Source of the DNA: Rhodococcus qingshengii
GTDB taxonomy: Bacteria; Actinomycetota; Actinomycetes; Mycobacteriales; Mycobacteriaceae
Assembly: GCF_021025955.1 (NCBI RefSeq)
Contig: NZ_JAJNCL010000019.1
Location: 17,239-81,238, forward strand
Direction: 5' to 3'
Length of the DNA stretch: 64,000 bases
In this document: positions 9,726-18,144 of the stretch, piece after piece
How the letters are laid out: each line of letters opens with the position of its first letter
Position numbering within the stretch: the first letter of the stretch is position 1
Notes under the pieces: model-generated
What the model saw: only the letters and a program-made list of their open reading frames with translations
Told to the model about the DNA's origin: nothing
Database searches by the model: none
Made by a program: the position numbers and the translations under genes

Positions 9726-11159
9726 ATGTCCACGACAGCAGAAGAGACGCCGAAGCCGGCTCTCCACACCCAAGCCCGCACCCTCACCGGTTGGGGACGC
9801 ACCGCCGCCACCACCGCACAGGTGCTGTCCACCCCCGACGTGGAAGTGATCGCGAACGCGGTCGCCCAGGTTGCGGAACAGAACGATTCCAAGCCATCGC
9901 ATCTGCGACGCGGCGTCATCGCGCGCGGCCTCGGCCGCTCGTACGGTGACCCGGCGCAGAACGCCGGCGGGCTGGTCATCGACATGAATGCACTCGACCG
10001 CATTCATCGCATCGATCGCGACACCGCTCTGGTGGACGTCGACGCCGGCGTGAATCTGGATCAGCTGATGAAGGCTGCTTTGCCGTTCGGCCTGTGGGTT
10101 CCGGTCCTGCCGGGCACTCGCCAGGTCACGATCGGCGGCGCCATCGGCTCGGATATCCACGGCAAGAACCACCACAGCGCGGGCAGCTTCGGCAACCACG
10201 TCGTGTCGTTGGATCTGCTGACGGCCGACGGCAAGGTTCGCACCCTCACCCCCAAGGGCGGGCGCAACGACCCCAAGGCCGCGCTGTTCTGGGCCACGAT
10301 CGGCGGCATGGGCCTGACGGGCATCATCCTGCGCGCCACCATCAAGATGACACCGACCGAGACGGCGTACTTCATTGCCGACGGCGACGTCACCAACAGC
10401 CTCGACGAGACCATCGCGCTGCACAGCGACGGCAGCGAGGCCAACTACGAGTACTCGAGCGCCTGGTTCGACGCGATTTCCGCGCCCCCGAAGCTCGGTC
10501 GTGCGGCAGTCTCGCGCGGATCGTTGGCGAAGCTCGATCAGCTTCCGGCCAAGCTGCAGAAGAACCCGCTCGCGTTCGATGCACCGCAGCTCCTGACGTT
10601 CCCCGACGTCTTCCCGAACGGGCTGGCCAACAAGTTCAACTTCACCGCGATCGGTGAGGTCTGGTTCCGCAAGTCCGGCAAGTACCGCGGCAAGGTCCAG
10701 AATCTGACGCAGTTCTACCACCCCCTCGACATGTTCGGTGAGTGGAACCGCGCGTACGGATCCAACGGATTCCTGCAGTACCAGTTCGTGGTTCCGCCGG
10801 AGGCCGTCGACGAGTTCAAGAAGATCATCGTCGACATCCAGCGCAGCGGGCACTACTCGTTCCTCAACGTGTTCAAGCTCTTCGGCGAGGGCAACCAGGC
10901 GCCGCTGAGCTTCCCGATCCCGGGCTGGAACATCTGCGTCGACTTCCGTATCAAGCCTGGCCTGAACGAGTTCGTCACCGAACTCGACAAGCGTGTCCTC
11001 GAATTCGGTGGACGCCTCTACACGGCCAAGGATTCGCGAACGTCCGCGGAAACCTTCCACGCCATGTACCCGCGCATCGACGAGTGGATCGCGACGCGCC
11101 GCAAGTACGACCCCACAGGCGTTTTCGCCTCCGATATGTCCAGAAGGCTGGAACTGTGA
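9726..11159 (+). CDS. dprE1: Decaprenylphosphoryl-beta-D-ribose 2'-oxidase DprE1
   Basis: FAD-dependent oxidase that, with DprE2, epimerises decaprenylphosphoryl-ribose to decaprenylphosphoryl-arabinose, the only arabinose donor for arabinogalactan. The 477-residue protein has the PCMH-type FAD fold (RGLGRSYGD near 76 and [20 protein letters not shown] near 131). The C-terminal GWNICVDF segment contains Cys404, which aligns with Cys387 of M. tuberculosis, the residue trapped by benzothiazinones, and RLYTAKDSR carries the active-site lysine. The ATG at 9726 gives a normal length although the frame is open far upstream. It overlaps dprE2 by four bases. Confidence 0.97.
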   Translation: MSTTAEETPKPALHTQARTLTGWGRTAATTAQVLSTPDVEVIANAVAQVAEQNDSKPSHLRRGVIARGLGRSYGDPAQNAGGLVIDMNALDRIHRIDRDTALVDVDAGVNLDQLMKAALPFGLWVPVLPGTRQVTIGGAIGSDIHGKNHHSAGSFGNHVVSLDLLTADGKVRTLTPKGGRNDPKAALFWATIGGMGLTGIILRATIKMTPTETAYFIADGDVTNSLDETIALHSDGSEANYEYSSAWFDAISAPPKLGRAAVSRGSLAKLDQLPAKLQKNPLAFDAPQLLTFPDVFPNGLANKFNFTAIGEVWFRKSGKYRGKVQNLTQFYHPLDMFGEWNRAYGSNGFLQYQFVVPPEAVDEFKKIIVDIQRSGHYSFLNVFKLFGEGNQAPLSFPIPGWNICVDFRIKPGLNEFVTELDKRVLEFGGRLYTAKDSRTSAETFHAMYPRIDEWIATRRKYDPTGVFASDMSRRLEL

Positions 11160-11917
11160 TCAACGCTGTAGGTAACCCGCAAACCGTTTTGCTTCTCGGT
11201 GGAACCTCCGAGATCGGCCTCGCCATCTGTGAGGAATACCTGAAGAAGGCGCCGCTCCGCGTCATTCTGGCGGCTCTTCCCGGCGACCCGGGACGCGAAG
11301 CTGCGGTCAAGCAGCTCGAAGCGAAGGGCGCCACCTCGGTGGAGCTCATCGACTTCGACGCCGTTGATTTCGAATCGCACCCGAAGGTGATCGACCAGGC
11401 GTTCTCGAACGGTGACGTCGACGTCGCCATCGTCGCTTTTGCGTTGGACGGTGACTCCGAAGAGCTGTGGCAGAACCAGCGCAAGGCTGTTCTGGTGGCA
11501 AACGTCAACTACACCGCTTCCGTCTCGGTCGGCGTTCTCCTCGGCGAGAAGATGAAGGCTCAGGGCTTCGGCAAGATCATCGCGATGTCGTCCGTAGCCG
11601 GCGAACGCGTCAAGCGTGCCAACTTCGTCTACGGCTCCACCAAGGCGGGCCTGGACGGCTTCTACCTCGGGCTCGGCGAGGCTCTCGCGGAATTCGGACC
11701 GCAGGTGACCGTCGTTCGCCCCGGCATGGTGCGCACCCAGTTCAGTGCCCACGTCAAGGAAGCCCCGCTGACGGTCAACAAGGACATCGTCGCGAAGCTC
11801 GCCGTTGCCGCCTCGGACAAGGGCAAGGAAATCGTCTGGACTCCCGGCCCCTGGCGCTTCGTCATGATGGGTCTGCGCCATGTGCCGCGCCCGATCTTCC
11901 GGAAGTTGCCGGTTTAA
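11156..11917 (+). CDS. dprE2: Decaprenylphosphoryl-2-keto-beta-D-erythro-pentose reductase DprE2
   Basis: NADH-dependent short-chain reductase that completes the two-step epimerisation begun by DprE1. The 253-residue protein has the cofactor loop [13 protein letters not shown] near residues 11-23, an AMSSVAG serine segment near 142 and the catalytic pair in FVYGSTKAG near 157 (Tyr and Lys). The GTG start at 11156 overlaps the dprE1 stop in a GTGA junction, so translation is coupled and subunits are made together. Length equals the mycobacterial protein (254 residues). Confidence 0.97.
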   Translation: MINAVGNPQTVLLLGGTSEIGLAICEEYLKKAPLRVILAALPGDPGREAAVKQLEAKGATSVELIDFDAVDFESHPKVIDQAFSNGDVDVAIVAFALDGDSEELWQNQRKAVLVANVNYTASVSVGVLLGEKMKAQGFGKIIAMSSVAGERVKRANFVYGSTKAGLDGFYLGLGEALAEFGPQVTVVRPGMVRTQFSAHVKEAPLTVNKDIVAKLAVAASDKGKEIVWTPGPWRFVMMGLRHVPRPIFRKLPV

Positions 11918-11926
11918 GCTCCTCCC

Positions 11927-13861
11927 GTGCCAGAAACAACAACTGCTCCGAGTACAGACCTTTCGACCCCGTCGCCGTGGCGTAATGCCGCGGCGACGGT
12001 GGTGGAAATGGCGCTCGGAGCGCTGGTCGCCGCTGTTGTAGCCGCTGTCGGGCTCTTTGCTTTCGGCCGAGTCCAGTGGCCGGCGTTCACCTCTTCCAAC
12101 GTCACGCAGGCAGTCACGACGGTGCTGCAGGTGCTCTGCATCGCAGTGGTCGGTGTTGCGGTTCTGATGTTCCGTGCCCACAAGGCCGAGCGGGTCGCAA
12201 AACTCCTCTCGTGGGCCGGGCTCTCCGGCTTCGTCACCACGACGCTCGGACTTCCCCTGGCCGCGACGAGCCTGTATCTGCACGGCGTCTCGGTCGATCA
12301 GCAGTTCCGCACCGAGTACCTGACCCGGTTGACGGATTCGGCTGCGCTGCAGGACATGACGTACGTGGATCTGCCGCCGTTCTACCCGGCCGGTTGGTTC
12401 TGGGTCGGTGGACGCGTCGCGAACCTGCTGGGCATGGACGGTTGGGAAGCCTTCAAGCCCTACGCGATCGGCTCCCTGGCGGTCGTCGCCGTCGTTGCAC
12501 TCGTGTTGTGGACCAAGCTGATTCGACGCGATTGGGCCGTCGTCGCAGCATTGGCCGTCACTGCCGTCGTGTTGGCGTACAACTCCCCCGAGGCATACGG
12601 CGCCGTCATCAACCTCCTGATTCCGCCGGTCATGATCCTGGCGTGGGGTGCGCTCGATCGTCCGGGTGCTTCTCGATTTGCCGGAGCCGGCGCGATTCTC
12701 GGGACGGGCCTGTTCCTCGGTTTCGCCGCAACCGTCTACACGTTGTATCTCGGATTCGCCGCGTTCGCAGTGACTCTGATGGCTGTCGTCGCCGCAGTAC
12801 TTGCCGCCCGCGCTCAGAACACGTGGAAAGCCGCACGGGGACCCCTCATTCGACTTGCAGCAATTGCAATCATCTCGGGTCTGGTCGCTCTGACCGTCTG
12901 GACCCCGTACCTGCTGAAGGCACTCTCCGGTGCCACCGCAGAGTCCGGCACCGCAATGCACTATCTCCCCGACTCCGGCGCGGTGCTGCCCTTCCCGATG
13001 CTGAGTTTCTCGCTCGTCGGCGGCCTGTGCCTGCTCGGCACGGTCTGGCTGATTTCGCGGTTCCTGTTCTCCCGCCGCGCCCGAGCACTCGGTATCGGCG
13101 TCATCGCCGTGTACCTGTGGGCACTGCTGTCCATGACGTTCACCGTTGCCGGCAGTACGCTCCTCGGTTTCCGACTGGAGCCGGTTCTGATCGGACTCCT
13201 TGCCGCCGCCGGTGTGTTCGGTTTCTTCGAGTTCGCGGGCTGGATCGTGCTGGCCACCAGCGAGAATCCCCGAGTCAAAGCGGTACTAGTTGCACTCGGC
13301 GTCATCGGAGCCATCGCTTTTGCGCAGAACATCCCGCAGGTGCTGGCGCCGGATATCGCTGTGGCATACAGCGATACCGACGGCAACGGCGAGCGCGGTG
13401 ACAAGCGACCCCCGGGTGCCGAAGCCAATTACGCCGACATCGACCGGATCATCCGCGAGCAGTTGGGACGCGAACCCCATGACACGGTGGTGCTCACCGC
13501 CGACATCGGCTTCCTGAGTTTCTACCCGTACTTCGGTTTCCAAGGGCTGACGTCGCACTACGCAAACCCCCTCGCCGATTTCCGTGCGCGCGCCGCGCTG
13601 ATCGGGCAGTGGTCGGAACTGAAGACCCCTGACGAACTGATAGCTGCGCTGGACTCGGCGCCGTGGCGCAGCCCCGACGCCTTCGTCTTCCGCCAGGGCG
13701 CCGACGGGTACACACTGAGGTTGGCCGAGGACGTCTATCCCAACGACCCGAACGTCCGCCGCTACACGGTCACGTTCCCCAAGGAACTGTTCGACGATCC
13801 TCGTTTCACCGTCACAGAGCAGGGTCCGTTTGTGGTCGTTACCCGCTCTGACGCGAACTAA
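11927..13861 (+). CDS. aftA: Galactan 5-O-arabinofuranosyltransferase AftA
   Basis: Polytopic GT-C enzyme (GT85) that adds the first arabinofuranose from decaprenylphosphoryl-arabinose to galactan. The 644-residue length matches the M. tuberculosis protein (643). About eleven hydrophobic segments fill the first 470 residues, and the last 170 form a soluble extracytoplasmic domain beginning around the VAYSDTDGNGERGDKRP segment. A Tyr/Pro-rich loop (YVDLPPFYPAGWFW, near 145) lies in the first large periplasmic loop. The GTG start is 9 nt after dprE2, and the operon ends at the terminator 28 nt past the stop. In mycobacteria embC follows directly; here it does not. Confidence 0.95.
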   Translation: MPETTTAPSTDLSTPSPWRNAAATVVEMALGALVAAVVAAVGLFAFGRVQWPAFTSSNVTQAVTTVLQVLCIAVVGVAVLMFRAHKAERVAKLLSWAGLSGFVTTTLGLPLAATSLYLHGVSVDQQFRTEYLTRLTDSAALQDMTYVDLPPFYPAGWFWVGGRVANLLGMDGWEAFKPYAIGSLAVVAVVALVLWTKLIRRDWAVVAALAVTAVVLAYNSPEAYGAVINLLIPPVMILAWGALDRPGASRFAGAGAILGTGLFLGFAATVYTLYLGFAAFAVTLMAVVAAVLAARAQNTWKAARGPLIRLAAIAIISGLVALTVWTPYLLKALSGATAESGTAMHYLPDSGAVLPFPMLSFSLVGGLCLLGTVWLISRFLFSRRARALGIGVIAVYLWALLSMTFTVAGSTLLGFRLEPVLIGLLAAAGVFGFFEFAGWIVLATSENPRVKAVLVALGVIGAIAFAQNIPQVLAPDIAVAYSDTDGNGERGDKRPPGAEANYADIDRIIREQLGREPHDTVVLTADIGFLSFYPYFGFQGLTSHYANPLADFRARAALIGQWSELKTPDELIAALDSAPWRSPDAFVFRQGADGYTLRLAEDVYPNDPNVRRYTVTFPKELFDDPRFTVTEQGPFVVVTRSDAN

Positions 13862-13888
13862 CCAGGAGATACGTCACAAAAGGCTTAC

Positions 13889-13916
13889 CGTCGGGGTCGT
13901 TGACGCGACCCCGACG
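13889..13916 (+). terminator. Terminator hairpin after dprE1-dprE2-aftA
   Basis: A perfect 11-bp GC-rich stem (CGTCGGGGTCG, 13889-13899, pairing with 13906-13916) closes a six-base loop, TTGACG. It starts 28 nt after the aftA stop. The loop also reads as the -35 box of the next gene. Confidence 0.85.
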
Positions 13917-13928
13917 CACCCCTAACTT
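13900..13928 (+). promoter_or_regulatory. Promoter of the TetR gene, -35 inside terminator loop
   Basis: TTGACG (13900-13905) and TAACTT (13923-13928) are separated by exactly 17 bp. The expected start of transcription is at or next to the GTG at 13935, giving a leaderless mRNA. The right half of the terminator palindrome lies in the -35/-10 spacer, so the dyad could also serve as an autoregulatory operator. Confidence 0.65.
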
Positions 13929-13934
13929 CATACC

Positions 13935-14543
13935 GTGACCCGAACCGATGCCCGAGCGGCAATGATCGATGCGGCCGAGCGTCTGGTTGCCGAACGTGGC
14001 CTGGCCGCTCTGACGCTTCGTGACGTTCAGACCGAAGCCGGGCAGGCCAACAAGTCGGCCGCGCAGTATCACTTCGGTTCACGTGAGGGTTTGCTGGCGG
14101 CAGTTGTCGAGTCCAGAATGCGCCCTGCCGCTGAGCGTCGGCGTGAGTTTCTCGACATGATCGATCTCGATCCGAATCCGCCGACGATGCGTGTCCTCGT
14201 CGAGGCTCTTGTCCTGCCGTTGGCAGAACAGACCATCTACCGCGAGGGCACGTTGTACGCACGGTTCCTGGTGCAGTCGATCTTCGACCCGGCCATGTCG
14301 TCGACCATCCGCGATCACATGCAGGCCGAGAGCTTCCGCGAAGTTCAGCGGCGGATCATCGCCGCTTCGCCATTGCCGACAGACATCGCCGAACTTCGGG
14401 CGGGAACTCTGACCGTGCTCACCGTCGTCACGTTTGCCACGTGGGAGGGTCGCGTCGACAGCCGAGATCGGGCTCACGTGATCGCCGCCGACCTGATCGA
14501 AAGTTGCCTCGGAGCACTCTCGGCCCCGGCTGCGCAAATCTGA
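13935..14543 (+). CDS. TetR-family transcriptional regulator
   Basis: A 202-residue regulator. Residues 5-50 form the TetR helix-turn-helix (AAMIDAAERLVAERGLAALTLRDVQTEAG is split over the first helices, then SAAQYHFGSREGLLAAVV). The C-terminal ligand-binding domain is unlike any whose inducer I can name. The GTG start at 13935 appears leaderless. It sits directly behind the arabinan operon terminator and about 100 nt before a membrane-anchored ANTAR protein; its target may be either neighbour or itself. Confidence 0.9.
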   Translation: MTRTDARAAMIDAAERLVAERGLAALTLRDVQTEAGQANKSAAQYHFGSREGLLAAVVESRMRPAAERRREFLDMIDLDPNPPTMRVLVEALVLPLAEQTIYREGTLYARFLVQSIFDPAMSSTIRDHMQAESFREVQRRIIAASPLPTDIAELRAGTLTVLTVVTFATWEGRVDSRDRAHVIAADLIESCLGALSAPAAQI

Positions 14544-14642
14544 CACGCCACTCGGCGAGTTTGTTTCCGAAACTGCCGGGGTACTCAGCCCCTCCAAGCG
14601 CAGTCGAGCAAACGGCCGCATCAACCACCGGCGGGGTAGGTG

Positions 14643-15275
14643 ATGACAGTGAGCGAACTTGTTGCGCAAAGCCGCGAGCTAGTACCGCATCGTGCAGTTC
14701 TCGATTCCGCAGAGCATGTTCTGGTCATTGCACGCGGCAAACCGTTCGGGCGCGAGCAGGCCTTTCACGAAGTGCTGAGCGTCGCGATTCGCAACCGCAT
14801 CGAAGTCCTCACTCTGGCAAGGGCTCTCATCGACGTTTCCGAGTCTCGCGACTACCGCACGATCCCGACCGACACCGCGCACACCGTTGCGGTGCTCGAA
14901 TGGGGTGAGCTACTCGAGATCCCGACCGAACACCACGAGAAGTCCAAGGCCGAATCGGCTGGGGACATCGATGAATCGAGCGAACCCGACGATCCGATCG
15001 AGCCTGAGTACCTGGTCGAGACCGACATGGGCGGACGCGTCGTCTTTGTCGCCCTCGCGTTCACGGTCGGCGGGATAGTCGGATTCTTCGCGCACGACTG
15101 GGCACTTCTGCTTTTGATCACCGCCGTGTACCTCGTGTGGATCGCGGCGCGACTGGTCGCGAAACTCGTCAGTGTTTCCCGCAGTGCCCATTGGGCAGAC
15201 GCTTCGCCTATTCGCGGCACCGAAGCGACCACACGCAACGCGGAAAACCCCCACCGTCACGCTGTTGCAGCGTGA
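14643..15275 (+). CDS. ANTAR-like protein with two C-terminal transmembrane helices
   Basis: A 210-residue protein of unknown function. Residues of about 15-62 fit the ANTAR RNA-binding pattern: HRAVLDSAEHVLVIARG, a QAFHEVLSVA middle helix and LTLARALIDVSES in the third helix. ANTAR domains act as antiterminators by binding paired hairpins in nascent RNA. A Glu/Asp-rich linker follows (about 95-130), then two hydrophobic helices at about 135-155 and 158-178. A GTG three bases upstream is an equally possible start. No receiver or sensor domain is seen. The last codons lie inside the terminator hairpin. Domain reading is by pattern only. Confidence 0.6.
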   Translation: MTVSELVAQSRELVPHRAVLDSAEHVLVIARGKPFGREQAFHEVLSVAIRNRIEVLTLARALIDVSESRDYRTIPTDTAHTVAVLEWGELLEIPTEHHEKSKAESAGDIDESSEPDDPIEPEYLVETDMGGRVVFVALAFTVGGIVGFFAHDWALLLLITAVYLVWIAARLVAKLVSVSRSAHWADASPIRGTEATTRNAENPHRHAVAA

Positions 15276-15282
15276 CGGTGGG
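15250..15282. terminator. Bidirectional terminator between convergent genes
   Basis: A perfect 15-bp stem (15250-15264 with 15268-15282) around a three-base loop. The TGA stop of the ANTAR-like gene (15273-15275) lies in the right arm, and the MspA-type porin gene ends 14 bases further on from the other side, so one hairpin serves both. Confidence 0.85.
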
Positions 15283-15296
15283 AGCATCCACTTTCG

Positions 15297-15968
15297 CTAA
15301 AGCCTCTGCGGTACACCGTAAGTGACGACGGTATCGCCATTCGAAGTAACGGCCTTCGCGTACGGCCTGATAGTAACCGGACCGATTGCTCCCTGTACGT
15401 ATCCGTGAATACCGGACAGACGGACAGCGGCCTCAGGACCGTCGAATTCCTGATCCTCGAGCAGCGCGACGTCGGTGATACCACCCGGCGCCAGATCGAC
15501 ATCGAGTTCCTGGGACGGAATGATGTCACCGCCGATGGCGAACCCGTTCGAAATATCCAGTCCCAGTTCGAAGTCCGGAACCAAGCCGATACCGAGGTTG
15601 GTTCCACTCTCGACAGCCCAGTCGAGACCGGGACTGTTGAGAACGACCGTGGCGCCGGTCAACGCGATCGGGTAACCGATCTGATAGCCGATCGTCAGCT
15701 TCGTTCCGGTGAAACTTGCTGCATCCGGCCCGTCTATCTTCACGCCGGCAACCCCGTCGTGAAAGAACTCGACACTCAGCGGTGAGCTGTCGAGCGGTGG
15801 AAAGACATGGATAGCGGTGTCCGCTTGAAAGACTTCTATCCGATTTCCTTTGACGTCGGTTATCGAACTGGTGTTGTCGACGCCCGCCGACGCCGTCCCA
15901 CCCCCCAAGACAACGGCCAACAAGGCCACTGCCCCCACTGCGCTACTACGAACTGCTGTCTTCGACAT
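15297..15968 (-). CDS. MspA-family outer-membrane porin
   Basis: A 223-residue secreted protein. A signal peptide of about 29 residues ending TASAG is followed by the MspA pattern: VDNTSSITD, a VFPPLDSSPLSVEFFHDG segment (compare VFPLDRNRLTREWFHSG in MspA), TGTKLTIGYQIGYP, and a C-terminal RPYAKAVTSNGDTVVTYG ending. MspA-type porins form octameric channels through the mycolate outer membrane for small hydrophilic solutes. The start MSKTAVRSS at 15968 is preferred; an in-frame ATG at 15986 would add six residues. It shares its terminator with the convergent ANTAR-like gene. Confidence 0.87.
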   Translation of the reverse strand: MSKTAVRSSAVGAVALLAVVLGGGTASAGVDNTSSITDVKGNRIEVFQADTAIHVFPPLDSSPLSVEFFHDGVAGVKIDGPDAASFTGTKLTIGYQIGYPIALTGATVVLNSPGLDWAVESGTNLGIGLVPDFELGLDISNGFAIGGDIIPSQELDVDLAPGGITDVALLEDQEFDGPEAAVRLSGIHGYVQGAIGPVTIRPYAKAVTSNGDTVVTYGVPQRL

Positions 15969-16302
15969 GCACAAGCACCATCCCATCCGGTATAGGCCCC
16001 GGACGTAGGTTCCAACTCTTCGTCGAGGATGGGATTCGTCGGGGCTGCCTGAACAAACGCGAGCAAGATCCTTGTTGCGATACCCCGGTCACGAACCCGT
16101 CAAACGGTGCACGAAAACATTACTTTCCGGACAAGTCGGGTGGACCGGTTTGTCCCGATGACTGCGCCCGCTCGCGGACGCGAACCGTTTTGTTCGCTAC
16201 TCTGACAGTGGAAGTTATCGAATCGAGACCTAAAGAGGCCACCCCGAACTTCTGAGATCGCCACTTCAGGGATGGGCGCCAGAACCGAAAGGCACCGACT
16301 GC
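15969..16302. promoter_or_regulatory. Intergenic region between divergent porin and GT-C genes
   Basis: These 334 bases hold no convincing gene. A TACTCT -10 candidate for the plus-strand gene is at 16198-16203, preceded by a dyad GCGAAC-N6-GTTCGC (16180-16197). A weaker dyad GGACAA/TTGTCC spans 16129-16155. The first dyad resembles a LexA box but has a six-base rather than four-base spacer. Confidence 0.4.
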
Positions 16303-18135
16303 ATGACCGAGACCTTGCCCGACGTCCAACTGCTCGAAGAAGCACGTCCGGGGCGAGTCCGTTCAGCAGTCAGGCGCTCGGTCGTCCAGCGCGGGCGTCT
16401 GGTCGATCTCGCGATCATGGCGACGTTCACCGTCGCGGCGATCTACGTGATGTCGAACCTGTGGAGCGATCTGCAGTCCGGCTATCTGTTCAATGCGGGC
16501 CGCGACCAGGCGATGTGGGAATGGTTCTTCGCCGATACCGCCCATGCCCTCGCCCAGTTCCGCAGCCCGCTGTTCAGTGACCTGCAGAATTACCCGCTCG
16601 GCGTGAACCTGATGGCCAATACCGCGATGTTCGGCATCAGCATTCCGCTGGCCCCGATCACGCTGATCTTCGGACCGACGGCCACGTATGCAATCGGGCT
16701 GACCGCCGGGCTCGGCGGCACCGCCATCGCTTGGTACTGGGCCTTCTCGAGGCACGTACTGACCGGCGTTTCGGTCCGCTCCAAGGTTGCCGCCGCCGTC
16801 GGCGCGGGGTTCTGCGGATTTGCCCCGGCCATGATCTCGCACGCCAACGGCCATCCGAACTTCGTCGCGTTCTTCGTCCTTCCGTTCATCTTCTTGCAGG
16901 TAGTGCGCATCTCGAACGGCAAGCGCCCAGTTCGCGAAGGAATCGTTCTCGGCCTCCTCGTCGCGTGGCAGATCTTCCTCGGCGAAGAGCCGCTCCTCAT
17001 CTTCACGATGTCGGCCATGGTGTTCGGCGCCGCATACGCCCTGCCCGACCTGGCCAAGTCACGCCAGGCGATCAAGCGCGCGATGCCCGGTCTCGTGATC
17101 GGCGGCGCAGTCACACTCCTGATCACCGCCGTGCCGCTGTGGTCGCAGTTCTTCGGCCCAGCGAGCTACGACGGCGTCTCACACGGTCAGGCCGGCAACG
17201 ACACCGCTGCCCTCACCACCTTCCCGACCGAATCGGTTGCGGGCGATCCCGAGGGCGCGGAGTTCCGGATGAACCCGACCGAGGAGAACGCGTACTTCGG
17301 CTGGCCGTTGGTGCTCCTGCTTCTCGGTGCAACGGTGTGGCTGTGGCGCATCCGTCTGACCCGCGCTGCCGCCGCCGTGATCGTGGTGATGGGTGTGCTC
17401 TCGCTCGGTTCCGAACTGACCATCGACGGTGACAAGACCGGCATCACCCTGCCGTGGAAACTCCTCGCGGACCTGCCGTTGTTCGAATCCGTGCTCGAAT
17501 CCCGATTCGCCATGGGCGCGATTCCGGCGATCGGGCTGCTGCTCACCCTCGGCACGTACCGCGCTTTTGTCGAACTTCGTGGACCGCGCCGCACGGCAGC
17601 CGGTGTCTGGCTGGTGGCGCTCGCCGTCGCAATGATTCCCTTGATCCCGACGCCCATCGACGCTGATCAGCGATCTGCGACGCCCGAATTCATCACCAGC
17701 GGCTCGTGGGAGAACTACGTCAGCGACGGCACCCTGGTTACGGTCCCTGTCGCGAGCGCCGAAGACGCCCGCGCACTGAGCTGGCAGGTCGACGCCGACT
17801 TCGGCTTCCCCATCGCCGGCGGGTACTTCGTCGGTCCGGATTCGAAGACCCGCGCCGGAATCTACGGCGCCGAGTCCCGGCCCACCTCGACCCTGCTGGT
17901 CAATGCCAAACAAACCGGCAAGGTCCCGTTGATCGACGTGGGCACCAGGGCGAACGCACTGACCGACCTGCGGTACTGGCACGCCGACGTACTGGTGCTT
18001 CCCCGATTCTCCGGCGACGACGCCCTGCGCCACACGGTCGACGAACTGGTCGGCTTCGATGCCAAGCGCGTCGACGACGTGTGGGTATGGGACGTACGAG
18101 ACCTCGTGAGCGGCAAAACCTCGAACCAGGGTTGA
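16303..18135 (+). CDS. Polytopic GT-C-like membrane protein of unknown specificity
   Basis: A 610-residue protein with about ten to twelve hydrophobic segments (first near 36-55) and a soluble C-terminal domain of about 150 residues. The first extracytoplasmic loop holds GRDQAMWEWFFADTAHAL and LQNYPLGVNLMAN, with the acidic residues expected of a GT-C glycosyltransferase active site. It resembles conserved mycolata membrane proteins of the dolichyl-phosphate-sugar-dependent type, but I cannot assign donor or acceptor. Its position between aftA and the emb genes suggests cell-wall polysaccharide or lipoglycan synthesis. It converges on map with nine bases between stops. Confidence 0.62.
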   Translation: MTETLPDVQLLEEARPGRVRSAVRRSVVQRGRLVDLAIMATFTVAAIYVMSNLWSDLQSGYLFNAGRDQAMWEWFFADTAHALAQFRSPLFSDLQNYPLGVNLMANTAMFGISIPLAPITLIFGPTATYAIGLTAGLGGTAIAWYWAFSRHVLTGVSVRSKVAAAVGAGFCGFAPAMISHANGHPNFVAFFVLPFIFLQVVRISNGKRPVREGIVLGLLVAWQIFLGEEPLLIFTMSAMVFGAAYALPDLAKSRQAIKRAMPGLVIGGAVTLLITAVPLWSQFFGPASYDGVSHGQAGNDTAALTTFPTESVAGDPEGAEFRMNPTEENAYFGWPLVLLLLGATVWLWRIRLTRAAAAVIVVMGVLSLGSELTIDGDKTGITLPWKLLADLPLFESVLESRFAMGAIPAIGLLLTLGTYRAFVELRGPRRTAAGVWLVALAVAMIPLIPTPIDADQRSATPEFITSGSWENYVSDGTLVTVPVASAEDARALSWQVDADFGFPIAGGYFVGPDSKTRAGIYGAESRPTSTLLVNAKQTGKVPLIDVGTRANALTDLRYWHADVLVLPRFSGDDALRHTVDELVGFDAKRVDDVWVWDVRDLVSGKTSNQG

Positions 18136-18144
18136 ACGGGTTGA

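Noticed and set aside
9573..11060. Long minus-strand open frame continuing from the GtrA gene across dprE1
   Set aside because: Antisense to dprE1 with no family features; the GtrA core starts at 9572. Only GTG codons up to about 9703 remain possible as alternative starts.
11018..12961. A 647-codon minus-strand frame over dprE2 and aftA
   Set aside because: Antisense to two securely identified genes and composed of Arg, Gln and Asp-rich text without motifs.
16180..16197. LexA/SOS-box-like dyad GCGAAC-N6-GTTCGC
   Set aside because: Actinobacterial SOS boxes have a four-base spacer (CGAAC-N4-GTTCG); here it is six, and the neighbours are not damage genes.
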